Shown piece by piece: positions 52,262-62,780 of a stretch of 64,000 nucleotides of DNA. The stretch spans positions 124,525,809-124,589,808 of the forward strand of contig OX235264.1 of NCBI GenBank assembly GCA_944472135.2. The letters are read 5' to 3'. Position 1 is the first letter of the stretch, and every line of letters begins with the position of its first letter. The stretch comes from Trichobilharzia regenti. Taxonomy: Eukaryota; Platyhelminthes; Trematoda; Strigeidida; Schistosomatidae. Under the pieces are notes generated by a model, which made no database searches, was not told the origin of the DNA, and was given only the letters and a program-made list of their open reading frames with translations. Made by a program: the position numbers and the translations under genes.

Positions 52262-53369
52262 AAACAATTAGTTTTCTTTATGAATTTAGATAAAGCAATA
52301 AGAAGGAAGACATAATTTGTCTGAATCGTGTAATGTGTATTTGCGCAACACATTTCGAACAACCTGATCCATCACACACCGACTTGTCATAGAAATACAT
52401 ATATGAAATAAATAAACAGTTAAGAGATGAGAAAATAGACTTAGGTCAACTTAAAAGGACATATTCAAGGTCAAAATAACAGCAAAGACCACTGAGCCAA
52501 ATAGCAGAGGTAATAGCACATCTGCTATGGTATCAAAACAAAATTTACCAAGGAAGTTGGTTCAGTGTGATGACGGAGTGTTTTCGAACGCATAAAGGTG
52601 GCTTGAACTTTCTAATTGCCAGCTACGGCTTCTACAAACTTTAGGATACGCCCCAAATACACGTTTTATAGATAGGTTCAAAAGGTATTTTAACGTCAAT
52701 TTTATGTCCTGTCTGTATAATATGTTTCGCAGTAGAAGAGCTGGGTCTCCTGTTCTCACCGTTAATAGGTTCTGAAGATTCCATTTGTTTCTGGAGCCAT
52801 TTAGGAATATGCTCTGAAGCCAGCCCTTACATGCAGAGATCGATGAGTCCTCCCTATGTATTTATGTGTGTCCACACGTACATTCAAATTTGTAAATACA
52901 GTGGGATGTGACTTCATTTTTTGGATGTTCGAAGGGCTTAGCTAGATACACTGGCTTTACATTCTCTATTATTATGGTATTAGCTGCATAAAAAGTCTTT
53001 TTGACGGTGGCTTTCAGTCTTTGTCTAATTATCAAACTTCTTTGATGCCCCATATAAGGTAGCTTGATGTACACGTCTTTCTTAGGGGCGAGTTGGAGAA
53101 TGGGTCTTGGTGTTCCACTGACTACTTTATATCTCCTGATGAACTTGTCTGGATAATTGTTATCAATCAGGGTTTGTGTCAACTTCTTTTCTTCTTCATC
53201 AAGTGTGTCTTCAGTGCATATTTGTTGTATCCTACTGAAGAGGCACCTTACTAAGGCTCTTTTGTACCGAACAGCGTAGAAAATGTGGTAATTAATAAAC
53301 TGTCCTATCCAAGAAGGTTGTCTATTATCTTGACTAATTTCAACATTATTGTTATTAGTACCATTATTT
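52262..53369 (-). mobile_element. Penelope-like element 3' part (twin of 26285-26960)
   Basis: Right to left: linker and endonuclease start in a 173-residue open stretch, then after the CGHT codons a frame change, then SSIAKHII-type text in frame 52759-52562, C-terminus, and a long 3' untranslated region to 52262. High similarity by eye to 26285-26960 on the other strand. The left end TTTAAAACAATTAGTTTTCT matches the right end of the twin (AACTAATTGTTTTAAA). Confidence 0.85.
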
Positions 53370-53383
53370 TGATATATATCCAT
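52862..53383 (-). pseudogene. PLE linker and start of GIY-YIG domain
   Basis: Open for 173 residues. The linker reads LTQTLIDNNYPDKFIRRYKV (near residue 70-90) and VYIKLPYMGHQRSLIIRQRL, the PYMG...R segment that precedes the endonuclease in PLEs. NEVTSHCIYKFECTCGHT then gives the paired-Cys start of GIY-YIG. It ends at a stop just where the YIG should follow. The first codons lie in the flanking LTR-like repeat and are not native. Confidence 0.83.
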
Positions 53384-53729
53384 ATAATATGTTTGTTTGT
53401 TTGACAGTCTGTTCTTGGTGACATGTATCCATATAATATGTGTGTTTGTTTGACAGTTGGTTATATTCTGCTATGTATACATGGATCGATATTCCATTAT
53501 AATTGGCCAATCATGTTAAGACTGTCTATTGATTTGTTCATTTTGAATATTCGCTCACACGCTTGTTTCACACACTATTCGGACATTCATATTTGCTCTC
53601 ACACTCTTGTGTGACATTTTTGATTCTCCTTGTGTTTGGAAAATAGAAGTATCGTCGCAAACCTAGTGGTCTTCTGATTTCCGTCTTTCTTGCGTCAGAA
53701 CTATTAAATTCTCGACCAGCACATAACAC
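53370..53729. mobile_element. Solo LTR-like repeat related to 2562-3057
   Basis: Begins TGATATATATCC and ends CACATAACA. The reverse complement (TGTTATGTGCTGGTCGAGAATT) matches the left end of the 2562-3057 element, as do CTTGCGTCAGGACTATTAAA-type and CAAACACAAGGAGAATC-type blocks. It contains a duplicated CATATAATATGTTTGTTTGT-type stretch. Target duplication is unclear (TTATT / CTATT). It truncates the PLE to its left. Confidence 0.68.
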
Positions 53730-53774
53730 TATTCAGTACGTGGCTTGTAAGGATTAGATTTGTTTAAATGAGTT

Positions 53775-53995
53775 GACCGCAGATTGATATCAGTTTTGGG
53801 AAACATCGGTAGTACGCACGCACCACCGAGGTTCGAATCCAGGACTTTCCGGTTACAAGGCAAGCCTGCTCGTTTACCATTCAGCCACTAAGACCCACCT
53901 GAATGGCTAGTCCATGAATTCTAACTTCAACCAATTCGTGATTTAGCACCACCACCACCCAATGTCATTATTAGAAATACTACCTATTATCAATA
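53775..53995 (-). mobile_element. SINE group B, minus strand
   Basis: Head GTCTTAGTGGCTGAATGGTA with B-box region GGATTCGAACCTCGG (53826). The hammerhead-like segment is partly deleted (GTACTACCGATGTTTCCCAA). Tail ACTGATATCAATC. Confidence 0.72.
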
Positions 53996-53999
53996 CTCT

Positions 54000-56657
54000 T
54001 TGGTTTACAATTCCTAATATCTTATCAGTCCGATATCTCCCAATGTAATTCTATTGGTATATATGAATATCTCTGTATTTGAAGAGAGTATGCAGCTGAG
54101 GAATAGTTCTACCGAAATTTTATGAATTCATTGAATCCTACTTTGTGAACAACTCTTGCTGCTTGTCTTAGCTTCATATTATGAGATATATGTGCCTCCA
54201 ATTCTACGCACTATTTTAGAATTAATGAAAAAAATATCTTCTCAATAAGAAAATTACCTTTTTCATTGAATAATTATATTTCTCTATTTTTTGTTGTTTT
54301 TATTGTTTTAAATTCATTTATTTAAATATATATATATATTTTTTTTATAAGATAAGTAATATATAATGATTTGAAATAGGCGTTAACAACAAGAAGAAAG
54401 AAGAATTCATTGAATAAATAAGAGGCAACATTTTGTTTTTTGACCAATAGTAAAATAAGTCAACAAATCAGCCAATCAGATTAGCCTAGCGACTTCACCA
54501 AACGACCAATCAGAGATCAAGACAAAATGCAATAGTAAACAATATCAACCAATAAAAGTGGAAATTATTACATAATACAATGTAAAATGTAAGATGTATT
54601 TACCACATAGATATATACTCTTTTGCTTAAATTTTAAAGCAGTTTAATTATGTGCACATATGTATGTGTGTGTGTGAATGAGAGCGACTAATCTTCTTGG
54701 CTTACAGAAATAGACTAAATGAGAAAGGAAAAATGATCCTCATAAAGAAGAGTAGTTAAAATTTTGAAACACTGATAGGGCGGGTAGAAACGAAGAGGTA
54801 TTTCTTTTACAGGGCAAAGAAATTACTGACAGTAAGTATTACATGTGACCATATGACCGCCTGTATACACACGATATCTCGATTGTACACGCTTAACAGA
54901 CAACACATATTCACACACAGAGAGCATTGAAGAACCCAGTTGAAAACTTAGGGATCCTATCTGTCTTCAGTGCATGCAAAGATACATCAAGTGATATAAT
55001 AGCTAGAGCAGACAATCAGAAAATAACGGTTCGGAGAAAATCGTTTAAAATACCCCCGGTAAATTACAGTATCATGCAGCAGTGATAAGCGATAATGCGC
55101 ACACTCAGCAATCCAGTCACCCACACAGACAGACAGACAGACAGACAGACACACTCACGCACTCAGAGATAGACTATTGAATAAGTAAGCTTTGAGCAAA
55201 AATGTTACACGACTCAACAAAATCAATAATCATTGATAAAACTAAAAATCCCTGAATATTTTTTTTGGTTTTCAAATGTATATATAAAATATGTCCATAA
55301 ATATGTTTATATGAGGATTAAAGTGGTGTCGTGTAGTGTGGTAAGGTATGGTGTGGTGTAGGGTCTAGTTCGAATTGTTACCCAGTAACAATAAGAATAT
55401 GAACAGTAATAAGGAAGCTTTGAAGTGAATTACACAGAAGAGGAGAGAGATCAGAACAAGGCAGGCTGAAAACAGGTGACAATGCATCCTTCTGATTGCT
55501 TTTCTTAAGAAAGATTCAACTGAACTGTCGACAGAAGGGAGAGGGGAAAGAGGCATGAGAAAAAATTGATTAACAGTTGAGTTGAGTGATTTTACTAACT
55601 AGGCGCATTCGCATATCTTGCTAACGATTTTATATTGACTATTTAATCTGCACACATATCGATAGGCACAGAGAATAGATTGCACATGCGTTGAATATAC
55701 CAAGTACCTTTAAAGAATAAGTCAAGATGAAGTTGAATTGACGATATTGTCTGTCAGATTATACGTTTTGCTTAGAAGACAATCGTCTTGTCGTGTATAC
55801 AAACGCAAAGGAACAGAGCAGTACTGGACAACAGGACGATAGTAAACACGAAAAATAGCCCGCCAATAAATACTTCTTCTTCGAGTTCTTCTTCTACACA
55901 GGGAAGTTCTACATGAAAATTGAACAACGGAAGCATAGCACTATGAACAGAGATAGAAGATAGAACAGAAAAAGCGAAATGAAAGCCAAGTAATTAGTTA
56001 GTTATTCAATAGCTAATTGTTGTTGTCTCTTGTTGATGTTGTTGTTGTTTTTGTCACGATGACGCAATCAGTGGATGTTGTATGTGTTCCAGCCATCGAC
56101 ACACACATGCATACATACATACACACAAACACTCACATATACATATGCACATGAATTACACTTGAAGAAGACAGAAAATACAAACTGCAGTGAGGTTGTA
56201 AAAATTTCAACAGAAACCGAAGATTCGTACAGGTAGCAATACAAAGGGAAACGAGAGGGAGGGACTGTGTGTTATGTGTGAGACGGGATTAGAGTCATAG
56301 CAAACAACGAAATAGCAAGACACGTGTACACATTTACACATATAGAAATAAATAAATAAATATCTACACATGTATTTGCAAGAAAGAGCGAATATTTAGA
56401 AAACTAAAAAACGAAAGAAGGAAATTTTACAAAACTTTTTTCCGTGATTATTTCTCAGTAAGCGAATTAAACAAACAAACAAATCAATAAATATATAGAT
56501 AGATCGATAAATCAGTTCGTTTTCAACTCCAAAAACATCATCATATACCATCACCATGATCACCAACACCATCAACATGATCCTGATCATGATCGTCATT
56601 GTGATCGAGATCATTGAATAAATAATAAATAATATTATAATTAATAATAACAATAGA
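54000..56657 (-). other. Possible 3' UTR and flank of the headpiece gene
   Basis: About 2.65 kb nearly free of the transposons that fill the rest of the window. It holds simple repeats (TA near 54328-54341, CAGA near 55130-55150, ATC/CATG-rich at 56530-56620). Minus-strand AATAAA signals lie at 54304-54299 and 54322-54317, which would give a long 3' UTR. This is inference only; a nearer poly(A) site is possible. Confidence 0.35.
55124..55151. repeat. CAGA tetranucleotide microsatellite
   Basis: About six to seven uninterrupted ACAG units. Confidence 0.9.
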
Positions 56658-56771
56658 TTATAAAAGATCTAATTTCTTTTTTAAATCATTTCTCTTCCAT
56701 TCAGGTAGACGTTGAAAAGCTTGAGGTGACATTTTAAATAATTGCTCAAATTCATCTGCTGATAAATGGCA
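56658..56771 (-). CDS. Villin headpiece protein, last coding exon
   Basis: 114 nt including the stop. The preceding intron ends TTTTTTATAG (acceptor AG at 56773-56772). It codes [20 protein letters not shown], then [17 protein letters not shown] and the stop. This is the C-terminal actin-binding subdomain of a villin headpiece: the HLS..EF..LF.MS..F..LP.WKRN.LKK pattern has the buried Phe residues, the Trp of the hydrophobic cap and the basic KRN..KKK patch. The usual last residue Phe is Leu here, and the usual Gly-Leu-Phe end reads Asp-Leu-Leu. It joins the previous exon in phase 0. Neighbouring introns are packed with repeats. Confidence 0.93.
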   Translation of the reverse strand, partial: CHLSADEFEQLFKMSPQAFQRLPEWKRNDLKKKLDLL

Positions 56772-56829
56772 CTATAAAAAATAGAAAGTGAGAAAATGAA
56801 ATTGTGGTTAGTGATACTTTTGTTACAGG

Positions 56830-57060
56830 ATTTTTGTCATGTGCTGACATCGGTTAGAGTATCATTTGAAAACCAGCCACAGGGATTACTTGACAGCTGT
56901 TTCGTCAGTCTAGTTTGAGACTAATTGGTTGTATGCAAACACCGGAGTACGAAACCAGGACACCTTTCGGTTATAAGAGGAGCTAGATTGGAGGCTATTA
57001 GGCCTTTGAGATCCGATCCATGGCCATTCCATGAATTTAAACTGATACTCATGCTACTTA
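56830..57060 (-). mobile_element. SINE group B in the last intron, minus strand
   Basis: Tail motif GTGCTGACATCGGTTAGAGT at the left, altered hammerhead-like segment (ACAGCTGTTTCGTCAGTCTA), head at the right (GATCTCAAAGGCCTAATAG, B box damaged). It lies within the intron between the two headpiece exons. Confidence 0.72.
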
Positions 57061-57089
57061 CATTCATTGGTGAGTAGTCACTATGCGTC

Positions 57090-57420
57090 TCCTACAAGGT
57101 GCAAGCTGAATTCATGTACGATATTTGATAGTTGAAGGGAATCTCCAGATTTTTGTGCTCGTTGACATTCGTCAGTTGGCAAGACGTACCTGTATTTCTG
57201 GTATTCGAACCCAGGTTACCTAATGCTTGGTAATTAGAGACGTTGAGATAACTGGACTAGCAATTGACCTCATATAGGACTATAATAGATACACTAATTC
57301 GACACTAGCTAGTAACTACTTTCATGTAGGCTAAATTCTACCACAAACATGTGTGTAATGTGATCACCGTGCTAAGAGGCTTACTCTCACGGTGCATACC
57401 GAATCATTATGAGATAATAA
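57090..57420 (-). mobile_element. Possible SINE group E, minus strand
   Basis: The reverse complement has CCAGTTATCTCAACGTCTCT and CCTGGGTTCGAATACC (A-box-like and B-box regions, 57205-57255) and the GGTGAGCCACCTAAC-like block near 57390. It matches the proposed group E at 27800-28190. Confidence 0.5.
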
Positions 57421-57429
57421 GAATTCAGT

Positions 57430-58500
57430 GTCCACTGATCAAAGGACTAGACACATGATATTCTGTCTGTTTTCGACATAGAACTTTGCATCGGTGCGCC
57501 ACACTCCCTCCTTGTAGCACACAAGGCAAGAGAAGATAGTAGATGAAATGCAAAATATAGACAGTAAACAGGGATATGAGACAAAAGAAATAGTAATATC
57601 GAAGAACAATATAGTTCAATTGGAAATTATAAGTCACAAGGAGTAGATGAGTCAGCGCCACACATTTAGAACGACTTTGAGCCATATCACTAATTATCTC
57701 AGTCATTTGTTTTTACCATCTCGAGGACCCCACCCACAAAAACTACACCTTCCTACGTGGCTGGCTTAAGCTAACTGTTGTGGATTTCACTAACTGGTGA
57801 AGCCATGTTTCGTTTTGACCTCCAGCTGCTAACATTGCTCGTTGAGGAAGGCGATGACTAAGCATACGTAACACATGTATTAACCATATCAGTCGATGTA
57901 ATTTCACAGCCTCGTCGATTGATTTCCCCTCTCTAACTAGAACTCGGCACCTAACCTCAATATTGCTCACTTTATTATACAATTTCACACAGGAGGTAGA
58001 ACGCAGGCACCCATTATCAAAGACAGCCAGCCAAGGTTTTCATGTCTTCCACTCTCAATGATCACGTTTCACTCACAACCATAAAGGAGGGTTGAGCGGA
58101 CTACTGAGCAGTACAACCGCCCTTTGGTCGACAGCCAGCCGGATATCACGTCTACATAAGAGACGACATAAACTGACATATGCGAAACTAGCCTTCTGTA
58201 TCCGTGCTGAGATTTTATCAGCGATCAACCCGTTGGGGCTGGCTGATGCCACTCCCCAAATAAGTGAAGCGGTCAACGTGCTCTACCACTTCACTCCCTA
58301 TTTCTAAGCTAGGAATCCATGTAGTCCAGACTTGTAACATAATCTTACATTTGGTGGGAGCAAATCGCACGCCAAACATTCGTAGATTTCAGCTGAAGGT
58401 GTTCAGAAGACTCTGTATATTGTCAGCGTCTTCACCAAGCAGAGAGGGCTATTTCATCTACATATTGTAACTCAACGTGATTCTTCCCTGGTAGCACATG
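57430..58500 (-). mobile_element. Second LINE lineage, C-terminus and 3' end, minus strand
   Basis: Right to left: SARIQKASFAYVSLCRLLCR and RRDIRLAVDQRAVV (58200-58090), then KLYNKVSNIEVRCRVLVREG, KSIDEAVKLHRLIWLIHVLR, MLSHRLPQRAML (57985-57830), the HRLRWLGHVLRM box in slightly mutated form. The 3' untranslated part (57430-57730) matches 16725-17000. Broken by stops. It lies in the last intron. Confidence 0.82.
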
Positions 58501-58504
58501 ACAC

Positions 58505-58680
58505 GAAAGTGTCCATTATAGTCCTACAACAGACCAATGGAGAGTTCAGTTGGTAAGTCTCAGACTACAGAGTATTGGGTGACTTGGGTATGAATCCCAG
58601 AAGAAATAGTAGTCGCTTTTAGGTTGCTGATACACCCCAGAGACTGACAAGTGCTAACACGCATGAAACCTAGGTATTTA
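58505..58680 (+). mobile_element. tRNA-like repeat, unclassified
   Basis: GGAGAGTTCAGTTGGTAAGT with TGGGTATGAATCCCAG 40 bases later looks like A and B boxes. The body does not match groups A-D and may belong to E. Confidence 0.45.
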
Positions 58681-59248
58681 GAGTTTTCTGCCAACTGACT
58701 GTAACATCAATCCAACACCAATTCCTTATTAGCTTGACAATAGCCAACAGTGAAATCTATGCCAGTAATCAGCTGTTAGTGAATGCATCTCTATAAGTGG
58801 TCATTTTACACTACCAACCAAACATCGCCATTATCATCCCAGTGTGTGTATTAACAGATAGTTTGTTCGAAAAACAGGTCAAGTATTTCAATTTAGTGAT
58901 ATCAACCGAATGCTATTACGCTTCTGTAATGATTCAGCTCTGTTAGGTAAACCTATAAAAAAGAGCATAGCAAACTTGTACATAACAAAAAAACCTGATT
59001 TTCTAGTGTATAACGAGAAATACATTACATGCATCAAAGATTACGGCTGAGCTTTCATCGGAACCCAATCCTTTGGTACAGACACAAATATATAAGATAC
59101 TCAACGCTCCTGATCTTCTGTACTCTAAACCAGAGGTTGATGAGGACAGTGCCTTTACAAAAACAATAAAGTGAATGTCATAAAATTGCGTGAAGAAATC
59201 CAGAAGTTTTGTTTAGGAAGTTAATTAGATCCTATATCTTGTAGACAA
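58681..59248. other. Intron sequence, unassigned
   Basis: No recognised element. Confidence 0.4.
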
Positions 59249-59251
59249 GTT

Positions 59252-59412
59252 TTCTTTGAGGACATTCTAATGGTTGAATGGTCTACGAACTCGCCAAGAA
59301 ACCAGATAGTCCTTGGTTTGAAACTCGATGGATGCGGGCTGATGAAGACTCCTAAGCTAGGATGAAACAGCTATCCAGTACTCCTTGGTTTTTCAGCAGT
59401 TCTCTGTATGAT
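59252..59412 (+). mobile_element. SINE group B in the intron
   Basis: Head ATGGTTGAATGGTCTACGAA, B-box region TTGGTTTGAAACTCG, hammerhead-like segment 59339-59370 (CTGATGA, extra AGACTC, AAGCTAGGAT, GAAAC) and tail CAGCAGTTCTCTG. Confidence 0.72.
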
Positions 59413-59427
59413 ATTATACGTGGTAAC

Positions 59428-59640
59428 GTTGAGCTTTGAAACTTCAGTTGCAGAGATTATAGTTCTACAGCGTGGGATTGCTAGCACCATGCCTAAGCTT
59501 TCTCCCTTTACGAGCTTACTAATAGTTAGTAACTAGGCAGTGTTTAGGAGTGAATTGGTTGAGAATCGAAACTCAGACCTCCCGCGTAGTTGAGTAGCAT
59601 TCCAACGAGTGGATCACCAACACAGGTTATACCACCTGGA
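59428..59640 (-). mobile_element. SINE group D, eroded, minus strand
   Basis: GAAACTTCAGTTGCAGAG and GATTGCTAGCACCATGCCTA match the body, and TGAGAATCGAAACTCAGACC the B-box region. The RTE-like tail is missing. Confidence 0.6.
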
Positions 59641-59724
59641 TACTCTACTTAAATCAACTGGCTGATCGATATTCTGAGAACTCTACAAGTATATTTCTCT
59701 ATTTTTCTTCAAATACTCTTTCGA

Positions 59725-59835
59725 AGGTGAAGTGAAGAGGTAGTTGCTAGCTTCACTTCCATTCTTCTTTATTTTCCAGCCACACCGTCAGGTTAGTAGC
59801 CTAGGCGGAGTTTAGCAGTGAGAAGAAAGGACGAA
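59725..59835 (-). mobile_element. SINE group D body scrap, minus strand
   Basis: GAAGAGGTAGTTGCTAGCTT and TTAGTAGCCTAGGCGGAGTT follow the same body as the preceding copy. Head and tail are lost. It ends about 35 bases from the penultimate exon. Confidence 0.55.
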
Positions 59836-59869
59836 AATAAACGTTGATTCATTCTATTAAATCACTTAC

Positions 59870-59941
59870 TTCTAATTGTGTTCTATCCACTCCTTTCAAT
59901 GGCTGATTTGAAGAAGCTTTTAATACCTCATAAGGATATAT
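59870..59941 (-). CDS. Villin headpiece protein, penultimate coding exon
   Basis: 72 nt, 24 codons, phase 0 at both ends. Acceptor TTTATAG precedes 59941 and donor GTAAGT follows 59870. It codes IYPYEVLKASSN then QPLKGVDRTQLE, the N-terminal headpiece subdomain (YPYE.L, VDRT.LE) that packs against the helix bundle of the next exon. The YPYE text is typical of the dematin / actin-binding-LIM branch rather than of villin itself. The introns either side are about 2.5 kb and 3.1 kb. Confidence 0.93.
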
Positions 59942-60515
59942 CTATAAACCGAAAAAAAGTCATAGAAGACAAACAGAATGAACATTTTTAGGAAATAAAC
60001 ATCAAAATAATCATCAAAAGAAAAGAACAAAAAATTCACACAATGTTTAGACTAACTTGGTATCGATGTAGACTTTCTATAGGGAACCGATCGATATCAT
60101 TTGGGGAATCAATGAAAAGTTGTTTTATTCTACCTAGTCTGAGACTATGGAGTAGTCTGCAACAATAAACCTCTTTTACCATAGGCTGATACAAAAACTC
60201 AGTGTCACCAACCAAGAATGTCAATCATTCACTCATTGAAATGTGTAGGCTTACTTCGTGTTGTCATTAGCACTTGACTTTTAGGTAGGGAGTGGATCCA
60301 CAGATTTTGAAATTCTACTTCCTTCACCCACTTTATGCTGGAAAATCGAATTATCTCCTCATCGTGTTTATGATCCACCTTCATTTTCTTCTGTATATAG
60401 GCTCAGCAATAGATTCTTCGTTGGTTAGTTCTTAGAGTTCCCGTTGTTAGTTCCTCCTAGCCACCTTATTTTTAGCATATGGTGATGCAAGTCTAAAGCT
60501 TGTTTGAAATACTTT
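59942..60515 (-). other. Intron sequence, unassigned
   Basis: Starts with the acceptor of the penultimate exon; beyond that no element could be named. Confidence 0.4.
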
Positions 60516-60519
60516 TCGT

Positions 60520-60790
60520 AATGCGTCGAAAGAATTTAGGTCTGTCTTGCCTTACTGACGTTCACTTCAATATCCTGATCCTTGTGGTCTCGCCTGTCTC
60601 TGAGACGATGATGCCTAATCAGTTAGGTGTAAGAGACAACTTCTTTTACATACCTGCAGTAGACAATGACTGATGCTGGTTATCTGTGCATAGGTATCTC
60701 CATTGCCTCCGTCTTCTCTATGTTCACTTGAAGTCCATCCTTTAAGCAAATCCTACCGTTCGATTGATTTATCTTCATGAATTAGTTTAT
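60520..60790 (-). mobile_element. RTE-type LINE scrap, minus strand
   Basis: The reverse complement near 60770-60690 reads GLQVNIEKTEAMEIPMHR, the conserved segment after RT motif C. The rest (60520-60690) is eroded but in the same order as other copies. Confidence 0.68.
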
Positions 60791-60883
60791 AGGGATTCTA
60801 TTTGTTTCAGTTCGGACCACGGATTGGTATCAGTCAGAGAATCACTGAAAACCAGGGAGTAATGGACAGCTGTCTCATCCTAG

Positions 60884-61202
60884 TGTAACAACAGAAGACA
60901 AGGGCCAGGCAACAGATCGTTTTATTATGAAAATCAACACGTATTTATACATATTTCAGACAACATTATTATAGACAAGCGCAGTCATCTGATTGGTTGT
61001 TTAGGTAGACAAACGCAGGCTTCTGATTGGTTGTTTCGGGATTCCTTGACAAACAGAGTTCTCTATCTGCGAATCATATTTTGCCACGTTAACTTCGCTG
61101 TGATTGGTTGTTGACTCAGCCTTGTTCACGGCCCATATTAGTGACCTAGACCTTAACGTAGATTAGTGCCAACCAATCGGCTAGCAGCCTGCTCTCACCA
61201 CA
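60884..61202 (-). repeat. 3' LTR (319 bp)
   Basis: On the minus strand it runs TGTGGTGAGAGC ... TCTGTTGTTACA. It contains three CAACCAATCA-type CCAAT boxes and one inverted CCAAT, then TATAAATA (60949-60942), then AATAAAA near 60926, in promoter-to-poly(A) order. Confidence 0.9.
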
Positions 61203-61624
61203 CTCGTCCCCCCGTCAAATACGTGCGACTGAAGTCGGCTTGATCTACTTGGTGCAGGCGTCATCGTTGGCTTGTCTCGCTGTATCCATTTCTGGAGCTC
61301 GCTGACGTTCACGCGCCTCTTCTTGTTCGCCATTGCGACTGTGTCTGCGTAACCCCATCTCGAAGTGACCATATACGGTCCTTCCCACTTTGGAAACTGT
61401 TTGCCTGACCCTGTCGAACATTCGTCCATACTTCGGCTCACACTTTCATATGCTGCTTTCACCCGACCTCCCAGCAGCGTCCCAAGTAGCAGCTCCATCG
61501 TTGACAGATCTTGAACGCCACTCAACTCCGCAGAAGCCTTGAAGTCCTGCCCGAAGATCCATATGTCTCCATCGAAAACAGCAGGGCATAGGCTTTCCAT
61601 TTGTCGGTAGGCAGCGACACCAAA
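61203..61624 (-). pseudogene. Gag-start / integrase-end fusion remnant
   Basis: The open frame (61693-61181) begins in the LTR. The first Met after the LTR starts MESLCPAVFDGDIWIFGQDF, likely a Gag N-terminus. After about 65 residues it passes in frame to QFPKWEGPYMVTSRWGYADT and KKRRVNVSELQKWI, the GPY/F region at the end of a gypsy-type integrase. A proline/serine tail runs into the purine tract (GACGGGGGGACGAG on the minus strand) before the 3' LTR. Capsid, protease, RT, RNase H and the integrase core are all gone. Confidence 0.8.
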
Positions 61625-61943
61625 TGTAACAACAGAAGACAAGGGCCAGGCAACAGATCGTTTTATTATGAAAATCAACACGTATTTATACATATTTCAG
61701 ACAACATTATTATAGACAAGCGCAGTCATCTGATTGGTTGTTTAGGTAGACAAACGCAGGCTTCTGATTGGTTGTTTCGGGATTACTCGACAAACAGAGT
61801 TCTCTATCTGCGAATCATATTTTGCCACGTTAACTTCGCTGTGATTGGTTGTTGACTCAGCCTTGTTCACGGCCCATATTAGTGACCTAGACCTTAACGT
61901 AGATTAGTGCCAACCAATCGGCTAGCAGCCTGCTCTCACCACA
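61625..61943 (-). repeat. 5' LTR (319 bp)
   Basis: Same layout as the other LTR; the two differences lie in GATTACTCGAC versus GATTCCTTGAC. The CCAAT cluster and TATAAATA box are intact, so it could act as a promoter inside the intron. Confidence 0.9.
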
Positions 61944-62400
61944 CTAGTACGCAGCACTCACCCACCGAGTTTTTAACCCAGAACCTTCCAGCCACAAGGC
62001 AAGCTCGTATATTATTCAGCCACTGTGACCGAATTGAATGGCCAGTGCGACCACCGACCCATGTTCATCGGTGGGACATCCATCCCACACACTTGACTAG
62101 ATGGACTTCACTGGTCACGACTTATTCACTTGCTGAATACCAAATATTATGAACAGCTGAATAAAACTGACGAAATTGAAAAGATTCTTTAATTATACAC
62201 TGCCCCGATACTTGATATTTTCAACTTTATATAAAGATATCGTTCATTTCCGAATCATTTAAAATGTACAAGTAATAACTGGTGTATGTGAGATTTTCTC
62301 TATAATTTAACGCACTATTTTTGTATCATAGTTAAGGAGGATTATTACTTGATAAAATTATCTCATATGTCTCAAATAAACATTTCATTACATAACCTAC

Positions 62401-62780
62401 CTTGAAAGACTTTTCATGTCTTGATACAGACGATGCTGTCGGTCTTAGCCAACTTTGTACAGATGGATAAGCATCAATATCCATCAGATCTGGATCAGTT
62501 AAATAACCTAAACCACTACCAACACCACCTGCACCCCCACCACTGCCACTGGTTGGCACTGGAGTACTCGTTCGTCCACGTCGACTAGTTGAATAGCTTT
62601 TCGCATGATGAGAATAATGATGATATGAAGGGAGACCAACTGGTCGTAAACCTGTCACAGAACATGGAAGACCAGCTAAAGTACCTGATTTCATGAAATA
62701 ACCATTATGTGGACTAGTTAAGGTAATATCATCACCGGATTCAGCAATAAGGCCATCCATTGATAATCCTGATGTTGTCA
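62401..62780 (-). CDS. Villin headpiece protein, internal exon (Ser/Gly-rich linker)
   Basis: 380 nt. Acceptor with a T-rich tract ending TATTGCAG precedes 62780, and donor GTAGGT follows 62401. It enters in phase with two bases of a split codon and leaves in phase 0, joining to IYPYEVLK. The 126 whole codons encode a disordered linker: GLSMDGLIAESGDDITLTSP, a His/Tyr-rich stretch (YHHYSHH), SRRGRTSTPVPTSGSGGGAG, then DLMDIDAYPSVQSWLRP and RHEKSFK. In actin-binding LIM proteins such a linker separates LIM domains from the headpiece. LIM domains are not in this window, so the full identity (abLIM, dematin or other) is inferred. Upstream exons lie past 64000. Confidence 0.88.

Larger units (their letters stand above)
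60884..61943 (-). mobile_element. LTR retrotransposon with most of the interior deleted
   Basis: Two 319-bp LTRs (60884-61202, 61625-61943) differ at two positions. A 4-bp CTAG is duplicated at both ends (60880-60883, 61944-61947). Only 422 bp of interior remain. It is a recent insertion in the host gene's intron, in the same orientation as the gene. Confidence 0.92.
60820..62155 (-). mobile_element. SINE group B split by an LTR element, minus strand
   Basis: 60820-60883 (GGTATCAGTCAGAGAATCAC ... AGCTGTCTCATCCTAG) and 61944-62155 (CTAGTACGCAGCACTCACCC ... head, body) form one group B copy once the insertion and one CTAG are removed. The LTR element entered the hammerhead-like segment. Confidence 0.82.

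Noticed and set aside
55124..55151. Regular short repeats resembling a CRISPR array
   Set aside because: It is an uninterrupted tetranucleotide microsatellite without spacers, in a eukaryotic sequence.
56396..56653. Ile/Met-rich 85-codon open stretch next to the headpiece stop
   Set aside because: Encoded by ATC/ATG simple repeats in the probable 3' UTR; looks like low-complexity translation only.
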